Source of the DNA: Jiella mangrovi | GTDB lineage: Bacteria > Pseudomonadota > Alphaproteobacteria > Rhizobiales > Rhizobiaceae | Assembly (NCBI RefSeq): GCF_017815135.1 | Contig: NZ_JAGJCF010000026.1 | Coordinates: 1-44,873, forward strand | Direction: 5' to 3' | Length of the DNA stretch: 44,873 nucleotides | In this document: positions 1-6,275 of the stretch, piece after piece | Layout: each line of letters starts with the position of its first letter | How positions within the stretch are numbered: position 1 is the first letter of the stretch | The notes under the pieces: model-generated | What the model was told of the DNA's origin: nothing | Database searches by the model: none | What the model saw: only the letters and a program-made list of their open reading frames with translations | Position numbers and translations under genes: made by a program

Positions 1-134
1 CAGCCTCATGCAACTGTTCAGGTTTCGAAGACGGCGCGGGAAGGGGCCATGCCAGGCACCGGTCTGCCTTGCGGACGACCAGGATTCTCTCGGCCTCCTT
101 CCCGCCTCCCACCATACACCAATTCGAACACACA

Positions 135-188
135 GGATTCTCGGGACGAGGCCCGAGAATGACGAAGCGTCGAATGATGCGCCTTCTC
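135..188 (+). repeat. Dispersed intergenic repeat, copy A
   Basis: A 54-nt block matching 29707-29760 at the same length with scattered mismatches. Both copies share a core in which a hairpin is followed by a CGTCGAATG-R-TGCGCC segment. In this copy the hairpin is perfect: ATTCTCGGG at 137-145 pairs with CCCGAGAAT at 152-160 around a 6-nt loop. The same hairpin type, ATGCTCGGG/CCCGAGCAT, recurs at 44685-44708. It lies just downstream of the hybrid kinase gene and could also act as a 3' stabiliser or terminator of the kai operon transcript, although no clear U-run follows on the minus strand. The remaining bases of 1-202 hold nothing else I can name. Confidence 0.6.
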
Positions 189-202
189 AATCAAGTCCAC
201 GC

Positions 203-2062
203 TCAAGAGCGCTTCGGCTTGTCGGCGGTCCGGTCGAAGACTTCACGAAGCAGGACGAGCAGCTCTTCCGGCCGGAACGGCTTCAGGAGCACCGGGTAGC
301 CCTGGATCGTGCTTTCGCCTTCCTGGCGCGCGATCGGATGGTCGCTATATCCCGTCATGAGGACGACGGGCGTGCCGGGATGGTGGGCGATGACGAATTT
401 CGCCAGCTCCGGTCCGCCGATGAGCGGCATGACGACGTCGCTGAGCACGAGATCGACCGTCTTGCCGTCCGCGCTCCCAAGGAGGGTCTGGGCCTCCGCC
501 CCGTTCGCGGCCGAAAAGACGCGGTAGCCCTTGCGTTCGAGGATCCTGCGAGCGGCCCTCGCGACGGCTTGATCGTCGTCGACCACGAGCACCGTTTCGT
601 TTCCTCGCAGGCGGTCGGGCGGAACGGCGGTCTCGGCCTGATCGAGCAGTTCGCTTTCCGCCCTGGGCAGCAGGATCGAGAAGGTCGTGCCGGCGCCGAC
701 CTTGCTTTCAAAAGAGATATGCCCGCCCATCTGCATGACGATGGCGTAGCTCGTCGCCAGTCCAAGGCCGGTTCCCTGCCCGCGCGCCTTGGTGGTGAAG
801 AAGGGCTCGAAGATGTGGTCTCTTTCGGCCGGGCCGATCCCGCAGCCGTCGTCACTGACCTTGAGGCGGATATAGTCGCCCTTCGGCATGCCTTCCCAAT
901 CCTGGGCGAGGGTGTGGTTCTCCAGCCTGATCGTAAAATGGCCGCCTTTCGGCATCGCGTCGCGTGCATTGACCGCGAGATTCATCAGCACCTGCTCGAG
1001 CTGGTTTCCGTCACCGATCGTCGGCCAGACGCCGTCGTCGATCAAAGAGGTGATCTCGATTTCGATCGGCATCAGGCGGCGCAGCATGGCATGCATGCCG
1101 GTCACGACGTCGGTGACGTTGAAGACCACCTTCTCCACCGGCTGGCGCCGCGAGAATGTCAGCAACTGGCGGGTGAGCGCCTGCGCCCGGGACACGGCAT
1201 CGACGATCTCCGACGCCTCGTCGTGAAACAGCGCAGGCTCCTCCGCGCCCCGGATCAGCTCGGCATAGAGCATCATCACCAGCAGCAGATTGTTGATGTC
1301 GTGGGCAACGCCTCCGGCCAGAAGGCCGAGCGCTTCCATCTTCTGTGTGTGGCGCAACTGATCGGCGAGGCGCTTCTCCTCGGTCACGTCACGCATCGTC
1401 GCAAGAAAGGCTGGCCGGTAATCCCATGTGCACTCGGCAACACGAAGCTCGACCGAGCGCCGGCCCCCGGGCCGCAGGATCTCCAGATCCGAGACCCGGC
1501 CGACCTCGACGGCGAAATCGATCAGCTCGCCGAGGAAATCGTCCTCGTTGCGGCCGAGCAGCTGGCGGGCCGCTGGGTTGAGAAACTGGACGCGCCCCAA
1601 CGGGTCGGTGACCACCACTGCGTCCGGCATCACCGTGACGAGGCTGCGGAACTGATCGTGCTGCCGCTCCGCGCTGGCCAGATCCAGCATGGAGCGGACG
1701 CTCTGTTCCAGATGCTGGGAGGGCGAGTCATCCTTGGCGACAATGCCGAGGACACCGGCCTTGCGCGCCAGTTTCGCAACTTCCATTCCCGACGTCGCGC
1801 CGGCGAAGATGACGATCGGTGTCTTGGACGAGACGGGCAGCAGGCGGTCCAGGGTCGCCTCGCCCGTCGTATCCGGCAGGTTGAGATCGAGGATGATGCC
1901 GTCGAACGTCGTGCGGCTGAGAGCCTTTATGGCGGTGTTCAGGGTCTCGACGCTCTCGACGTTGATCTCGATGTCGAGCATGCCGCCGATCCACTCGCGC
2001 GCGAGATCCGCGTCGCCAGGGTTGTCTTCGACCAGCAGCAATCGAAAGGCTTTGGACTGCAC
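203..2062 (-). CDS. Hybrid sensor histidine kinase (REC-PAS-HisKA-HATPase-REC) of the kai operon
   Basis: A 619-residue soluble kinase with no membrane segments. The N-terminal receiver (about 5-125) has acid pair E12/D13 and acceptor D59. A PAS domain (about 140-230) is followed by the dimerisation helix with phospho-acceptor H254 in a VAHDINN motif. The HATPase domain (about 350-468) carries N-box NLAVNARD, DDGCGIG and GTGLGLA. The C-terminal receiver (about 488-612) has acceptor D542 and K594. The start is GTG at 2062, preceded by a GAGGTGG ribosome site; kaiC ends 11 bases upstream, so the gene closes the kai operon. Inference: it is the input or output kinase of the KaiABC-like module, with the N-terminal receiver taking phosphate or sensing a partner. 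The CheY-like and kinase parts are certain; the link to the clock rests on operon position. Confidence 0.93.
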   Translation of the reverse strand: MQSKAFRLLLVEDNPGDADLAREWIGGMLDIEINVESVETLNTAIKALSRTTFDGIILDLNLPDTTGEATLDRLLPVSSKTPIVIFAGATSGMEVAKLARKAGVLGIVAKDDSPSQHLEQSVRSMLDLASAERQHDQFRSLVTVMPDAVVVTDPLGRVQFLNPAARQLLGRNEDDFLGELIDFAVEVGRVSDLEILRPGGRRSVELRVAECTWDYRPAFLATMRDVTEEKRLADQLRHTQKMEALGLLAGGVAHDINNLLLVMMLYAELIRGAEEPALFHDEASEIVDAVSRAQALTRQLLTFSRRQPVEKVVFNVTDVVTGMHAMLRRLMPIEIEITSLIDDGVWPTIGDGNQLEQVLMNLAVNARDAMPKGGHFTIRLENHTLAQDWEGMPKGDYIRLKVSDDGCGIGPAERDHIFEPFFTTKARGQGTGLGLATSYAIVMQMGGHISFESKVGAGTTFSILLPRAESELLDQAETAVPPDRLRGNETVLVVDDDQAVARAARRILERKGYRVFSAANGAEAQTLLGSADGKTVDLVLSDVVMPLIGGPELAKFVIAHHPGTPVVLMTGYSDHPIARQEGESTIQGYPVLLKPFRPEELLVLLREVFDRTADKPKRS

Positions 2063-2073
2063 GCGTCACCACC

Positions 2074-3618
2074 TCAAATCTTTGGCGGCGGCGGCGGCGG
2101 CGTCTCGGGGCTGAACATCTCAGCGAGATGCTCGCGTTCACGAGTGAACATATAGGTGGGCGTTCCGGTCATGATCCCGTGAATGCCGCGGAAGGGGGCG
2201 CCGATATGCATCCCCTGTCCGTCGATGTTGTATTCGCGAATATCCTTCTGATGCTGGGTTCCGCGCATCTTCAGGATCATCAGCCCGCGGCGCATCTCGC
2301 CGTGCAACTCGACATAGCGCAACAGGAGAATGGTGTCGGTCACCGTCGAGATGTGCGTCTCGGTGATGGACTGCCCGCCCATGAGCATCGCCGTCGTGTC
2401 GGTGATCAGCCCGGTGATCTCCAGGTATTTGACGTAGCTCGTGAAGCCGATGACGAATTCGCGGAAAGACCGCCGGGTTCCAGCCTTCTCGAAGGCGGAG
2501 AGGCTGTCGACGGCGATCCGCGCGGGTTTGAAGGCGTCGATCTCGCGCCGCATCTGCAGCTGATGGTCTTCAAGACCCATGATGTCCGGATAACGGCAGA
2601 CGATCCGCAACAGGCCGGATTTTTCGGCCCCTTCGAAATCGATGCCCCAGGAATTGGCGTTGCGCGTCAGCTGCTCGCGGCTTTCTTCCGAGGCAAAGAG
2701 GATCGCGCGCTCGCCCGCCTGGATCGCCGCATTGATGTAGTGAGCGACCGTCAGGGTCTTGCCGGTGCCGGTGGCGCCGCTGACGAGGATGATGGAGTCG
2801 CGGTACATGCCGCCGCCGCACATGCGGTCGAGTTCCTCGATGCCGGAGGAGACGCGCTTGTTCGACGAGCCCTGTTTCAGCTCGATCGCCGAGAGCGGCA
2901 GGATGCTGACGCCCTCGTCGGCATCGACGGTGAAGGTGTATTCTCCCTTCTGGTGCATGCCGCCGCGAAACTTGAGGATCTCGATCGTCCGGCGGCGCTT
3001 TTCCTGATCGAGCCGATTGCGCAAAATGACGACGTTGTCGGCGACGAACTCCTCGACACCGAAGCGTCCGACGGCCCCGTCGTCGTCGAGGCGCTCGAGG
3101 GTCATGAGGGTGGTGACGCCGAGTTTCCTGAGGCCAGCGCCGATCCGATGCAATTCGCGGCGCACGAGGTTGGGGTCGGTGAATTGCGGGAACAGGGCGC
3201 CGATGGCATCGAGGATGACGCGTTTTGCGTTGACCTCCCGGACCGCATGTTCGATCCGCGCCATCAGTCCCGACAGGTCGAAAGCGCCGCTCTCGATCTG
3301 AACGTCCCCTGGTTCGGGGGTGGCATCAACGATGGCGAGCCGCTTTTTCTCGACCTCTCCCGCAAGATCCCAGCCGAAGGAACGAACGTTGTGGATCAGG
3401 TCCTCGGGGCTTTCCTCGAAGGTCACGAAGACGCCGGTTTCATCATATTTGCGCAAGCCCATCACCAGAAACTGCAGCGCAAGAATCGTCTTTCCGCTTC
3501 CCGCGGTCCCGGCCACGACGGCGGTGCGATTCCTCGGCAGCCCGCCATTGGTGACCTGGTCGAAGCCAGGGATCCCGGTGGGCATGCGCTCTATCTGCCA
3601 GTCGGTGACGTCCGCCAT
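2074..3618 (-). CDS. kaiC: Circadian clock ATPase/kinase KaiC
   Basis: A two-domain RecA-like ATPase of 514 residues, close to the 519 of cyanobacterial KaiC. CI has Walker A GTAGSGKT at 37-44 and the catalytic glutamate pair at 68-69. CII has Walker A GATGTGKT at 281-288 and its glutamate pair at 311-312. The CII phosphorylation segment THISTVTDT is intact: T419, S424 and T425 match the T426, S431 and T432 sites of Synechococcus KaiC, so autokinase and autophosphatase cycling looks possible. The C-terminal A-loop/tail region (about 484-514) is present but diverged and ends in a run of six prolines. There is no long coiled-coil extension. An ATG at 3618 overlaps the kaiB stop by one base; a GTG one codon earlier is the alternative start. 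Translationally coupled to kaiB. Confidence 0.96.
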   Translation of the reverse strand: MADVTDWQIERMPTGIPGFDQVTNGGLPRNRTAVVAGTAGSGKTILALQFLVMGLRKYDETGVFVTFEESPEDLIHNVRSFGWDLAGEVEKKRLAIVDATPEPGDVQIESGAFDLSGLMARIEHAVREVNAKRVILDAIGALFPQFTDPNLVRRELHRIGAGLRKLGVTTLMTLERLDDDGAVGRFGVEEFVADNVVILRNRLDQEKRRRTIEILKFRGGMHQKGEYTFTVDADEGVSILPLSAIELKQGSSNKRVSSGIEELDRMCGGGMYRDSIILVSGATGTGKTLTVAHYINAAIQAGERAILFASEESREQLTRNANSWGIDFEGAEKSGLLRIVCRYPDIMGLEDHQLQMRREIDAFKPARIAVDSLSAFEKAGTRRSFREFVIGFTSYVKYLEITGLITDTTAMLMGGQSITETHISTVTDTILLLRYVELHGEMRRGLMILKMRGTQHQKDIREYNIDGQGMHIGAPFRGIHGIMTGTPTYMFTREREHLAEMFSPETPPPPPPKI

Positions 3619-3926
3619 CACTCTTTTCCTGTTTGAATCGATGCGTTTTCGTGATGAGTTGAATAGACGTCGAGGCCGAGCAGGACCTTCTCGCGGTCGC
3701 TGAGGTCGCCGATGATCTTGCGAACCGGTTCGGGCAGTTTGCGCACCAGTGTCGGCGTCGCGAGGATCTTTTCGATATCGGCAAGACCGGGATTTTCAAG
3801 AACGTCGATGATCTCGACCTCATAGCGCCCCGCGAGTTCCGTCTCGCAGATCGATCGGAGATTATCGAGCGCCCGTATGGAGTGCGGCGTGCGGCCGGTG
3901 ATGAACAAGCGCAGTCGATAGATCAT
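3618..3926 (-). CDS. kaiB: Circadian clock protein KaiB
   Basis: A 102-residue protein of the fold-switching, thioredoxin-like KaiB family, usual length about 100. The N-terminus matches the family pattern ([19 protein letters not shown]) and the middle carries the diagnostic [22 protein letters not shown] block, the segment that rearranges when KaiB binds the KaiC CI ring. The start ATG at 3926 overlaps the upstream response-regulator stop as ATGA, and the stop overlaps the kaiC start. In the cyanobacterial clock KaiB binds KaiC late in the cycle and sequesters KaiA. Here the adjoining KaiA-like protein could play the sequestered partner, which is inference. Confidence 0.96.
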   Translation of the reverse strand: MIYRLRLFITGRTPHSIRALDNLRSICETELAGRYEVEIIDVLENPGLADIEKILATPTLVRKLPEPVRKIIGDLSDREKVLLGLDVYSTHHENASIQTGKE

Positions 3927-4798
3927 TTCGGACCCCTCGCGCCAAAGCGACGACTACTGCCGGTCCGGTAGTAATCCACAAGCAGGCCCATCATCTCCAG
4001 AGCCAGCAGCCGACCCTCTATGACCGTCGCGCTGGCGCGCTCCGACGGAATGCGGTGGACCGAGCGCTCGAGCGCGGCTACGTGGATATCCAGGAGGTCG
4101 CGAGGACCTCCACCGGCATCGCCGATCGCGGTGGAGATCCGGCCCATGATGTCCTTGGGTTTTTCGCTGTCGCGGGTGAGCCGCTCGATGTATCTGGCAA
4201 GAAGGGTGGTGTAATCTTCGATCATGTCGCCGAAGAACCCCGGATCGCGATCGCGCAGGGCTCCGACGCCGGTCACGGTCGCTGTCACGCTTGTATGCGC
4301 GCCGGACGACGACAAGGCCCGGTAATGGCTGAGAACCGTCTGCATCTCGCGAAGCTGCGTCTCCCTCAGCCGCGCGACCGCATAGCCGATGGTGCGTCGC
4401 AGGCGCAGGGGCTGGAGCTCGTCCTTGGCGAGATAATCCTGCGCACCGGCGTCGATGCATTGGAGCGCGGCATCCTCGTCGGCGATCCCCGTCAGAACGA
4501 CGATCGGCGCTTCCGGCGAAACCGACTGGATCGCCCGAACGGCCTCCACGCCTTGCGCATCGGGCAGCCGCAGGTCGAGAAGAATGACGTCCACCGGCTC
4601 ACTTTCGAGGAGGGCCGACGCCGCCGCCAGCGTCGCGACGTGACGCACCACATAGTCGGTTCCGTCGCCGACGAGACTGAGCATTTCCCCCACGATGTCG
4701 GCATCGGCGGGGTTGTCTTCGACGAGCAGAAGAGAAACGAGAGCCTGATGGCGACTCTTGGCCTCGATCTGCGAGAGTTGTGATTTTATGCTCGTCAT
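3923..4798 (-). CDS. Response regulator with KaiA/RsbU_N-like C-terminal domain
   Basis: A 291-residue protein, first gene of the kai operon. The receiver (about 21-142) is complete: acid pair E27/D28, acceptor D75, T103 and K125. The C-terminal part (about 187-281) is all helical by eye. It resembles both the KaiC-binding C-terminal domain of KaiA (a DIHVAAL segment against EIHMELI, then R-x8-RL-x6-11-Y-YR against the same spacing near the KaiA end) and the N-terminal domain of the phosphatase RsbU ([13 protein letters not shown] against YHQLLSRYIAELT). These family sequences are recalled, not searched. KaiA is otherwise regarded as cyanobacterial, so this is a candidate phospho-gated KaiA analogue or partner-switching adaptor. 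ATG 4798 is chosen with GGAAAG upstream; a GTG lies one codon earlier. It overlaps kaiB by ATGA. Confidence 0.85.
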   Translation of the reverse strand: MTSIKSQLSQIEAKSRHQALVSLLLVEDNPADADIVGEMLSLVGDGTDYVVRHVATLAAASALLESEPVDVILLDLRLPDAQGVEAVRAIQSVSPEAPIVVLTGIADEDAALQCIDAGAQDYLAKDELQPLRLRRTIGYAVARLRETQLREMQTVLSHYRALSSSGAHTSVTATVTGVGALRDRDPGFFGDMIEDYTTLLARYIERLTRDSEKPKDIMGRISTAIGDAGGGPRDLLDIHVAALERSVHRIPSERASATVIEGRLLALEMMGLLVDYYRTGSSRRFGARGPK

Positions 4799-4921
4799 CA
4801 CGCTTTCCGGTCATCCGCCTGGCGTAGGCGGGAGTAGACCGGAAGTTGCGCGGGAATACAATGCCCATAGAAATGTAAGGACTGACAAAACCTTCAACGA
4901 ACCAATCTTGCACTCTAATTA

Positions 4922-4940
4922 GTAAGTAACATTTACTTAC
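4922..4940. promoter_or_regulatory. Inverted repeat upstream of the kai operon
   Basis: GTAAGTAA-CAT-TTACTTAC: perfect 8-base arms and a 3-base spacer, 124 bases upstream of the first kai operon start. The size and symmetry suit a dimeric regulator. Function is inferred from position only. Confidence 0.5.
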
Positions 4941-5038
4941 AGCTGTCCCGTGATGTGATGATTTGCCGCGTTTACTATTCTTTCGCCATGAATAGGCTCG
5001 TAAATTGATTGTCGTGTATAAAAATAATCATCCGGTAA

Positions 5039-5055
5039 TATAATAAAATATTATA
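5039..5055. promoter_or_regulatory. Second inverted repeat in the divergent region
   Basis: TATAATA-AAA-TATTATA: perfect 7-base arms around AAA, about halfway between the two divergent genes. It could be an operator or simply an AT-rich melting element overlapping a promoter. No transcription data can be inferred from sequence alone. Confidence 0.4.
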
Positions 5056-5269
5056 GAGGCTAAATTCCCGTATATGACGATAAATTCTCCATACGATTCG
5101 CGAATACAACAGTGTTTATGATGTATCCTACGTATTTCCTGCTATTGCAGATGGTAAAAGATTTGTTAATCTAGGATCAAGGCGTGTGGAGGTCGTGACA
5201 ACCGTACGTTCCCACCGGAAACATGACCTGCGGGCAGTCTGCCTCGGTTCACACCAGGAAGGAGGAAGC

Positions 5270-5752
5270 ATGCCTCGCATTCTCATCATCGACGATAGAG
5301 CCGACGTAAGGCGGGCGATCGAGGCGATCCTCAAAGCGCGGGGCTACACCAGCCGGTCTGCGGGTGGCGGGCGTGAAGGGCTGGACCTCATGCGCACGCA
5401 TCACTTCGACGCCGTCGTCGTCGACATCTTCATGCCGGATCTCGACGGCATCGCCACCATCCAGTTGATGAAAGCCGACTTTCCCGAGCTTCCGGTCATC
5501 GCCATTTCCGGCCATGCCGTCCAGTTTGCCGCTGAGGGTGGGATCGACTTCCTCAAGATGGCGGTCGAGCACGGCGCGTCGGCCTCGTTGCGCAAACCCT
5601 TCACGCCAGCGCAGTTGATGGATGCCGTGGATTGCGCAATCCATGCGCCGAAGCGCGATGGCAGCACGGGCATGTTGCTTGCTCGCAGTGGCGGGCACCT
5701 GCGCAGCGTGACTCCTTCCGTTATGGCAGGCGGCGCCAGCTCGGCGCATTGA
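5270..5752 (+). CDS. Single-domain CheY-like response regulator
   Basis: A 160-residue protein consisting of one receiver domain (about 1-125) with acid pair D8/D9, acceptor D52, switch residue S80 and K109, plus a 35-residue tail with no recognisable output domain. The start at ATG 5270 is supported by GGAGG six bases upstream; a GTG 28 codons earlier is open but has no ribosome site. It is transcribed divergently from the kai operon across an AT-rich control region, so the two may share regulation. With no DNA-binding output, it probably relays phosphate or binds a partner protein, possibly one of the two neighbouring kinases. Confidence 0.88.
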   Translation: MPRILIIDDRADVRRAIEAILKARGYTSRSAGGGREGLDLMRTHHFDAVVVDIFMPDLDGIATIQLMKADFPELPVIAISGHAVQFAAEGGIDFLKMAVEHGASASLRKPFTPAQLMDAVDCAIHAPKRDGSTGMLLARSGGHLRSVTPSVMAGGASSAH

Positions 5753-5837
5753 AGCCCGCCATCAAACGCCGCCCCGAGGCAAGTGACGTCCCTGGCCGAC
5801 CGACGGTCGGCGGCGCGATGCACAAGGTGGGTTTCCG

Positions 5838-6275
5838 TTACTGTCGGCTGGGCGGCAATTTCACCACGGTGAACCAGAAATCCTCGACGGCCTGGACGAT
5901 CTGCTGGAACGCCTCGAGCCCCACGGGCTTGGTGACGTAGCAGTTGGCGCCCAGCGCATAGCTCTCGACGATGTCGCGCTCCGCCTCCGAAGACGTCAGG
6001 ATGACGACCGGGATTGAGCGCAACCTCTCGTCCCCCCTGATGTCGGCAAGCAGTTCCCGCCCGCCCTTGCGGGGCAGGTTGAGATCCAGAAGCATCAGAT
6101 CGGGTATCGTCGCGTCGCTGTCTTTTGTTTCCCCACGAAGCATGGCGAGAGCCTCGACACCGTCCCTTGCGACCGACAGCTCGATCTTGAGCTTGCTCAT
6201 GTCGAAGGTTTCGATCGTCAGATCGGCGTCGGCCGGGTTGTCCTCCACGAGAAGGACCTTGATGGGGGCGGTCAT
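5838..6275 (-). CDS. Rcp1-like response regulator
   Basis: A 145-residue single receiver protein of the kind paired with phytochrome-like kinases (cyanobacterial Rcp1). The acid pair is E11/D12, the acceptor D64, the switch T94 and the lysine K116. The family-typical insertion between beta-2 and the acceptor strand (LRGETKDSDATIPDLMLLDL) is present. Its ATG overlaps the stop of the upstream histidine kinase as ATGA, so the two proteins are translationally coupled and are very probably a cognate pair. No output domain, so the output partner is unknown. Confidence 0.92.
   Translation of the reverse strand: MTAPIKVLLVEDNPADADLTIETFDMSKLKIELSVARDGVEALAMLRGETKDSDATIPDLMLLDLNLPRKGGRELLADIRGDERLRSIPVVILTSSEAERDIVESYALGANCYVTKPVGLEAFQQIVQAVEDFWFTVVKLPPSRQ

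Larger units (their letters stand above)
4802..5269. promoter_or_regulatory. AT-rich divergent control region of the kai operon and a receiver gene
   Basis: A 470-base gap between two divergent starts (4798 minus, 5270 plus). From about 4900 to 5180 it is strikingly AT-rich compared with the GC-rich genes on both sides. It contains two perfect inverted repeats with 3-base spacers, annotated separately, and must hold the promoters of both transcripts. I could not pick convincing -35/-10 pairs, and found no EcfG-type GGAAC/CGTT pair in the part upstream of the kai operon. Confidence 0.6.

Noticed and set aside
2128-3636. Long plus-strand open frame opposite kaiC
   Set aside because: KaiC on the other strand has complete family motifs; the antisense frame has no recognisable domain and reflects GC-rich third positions.
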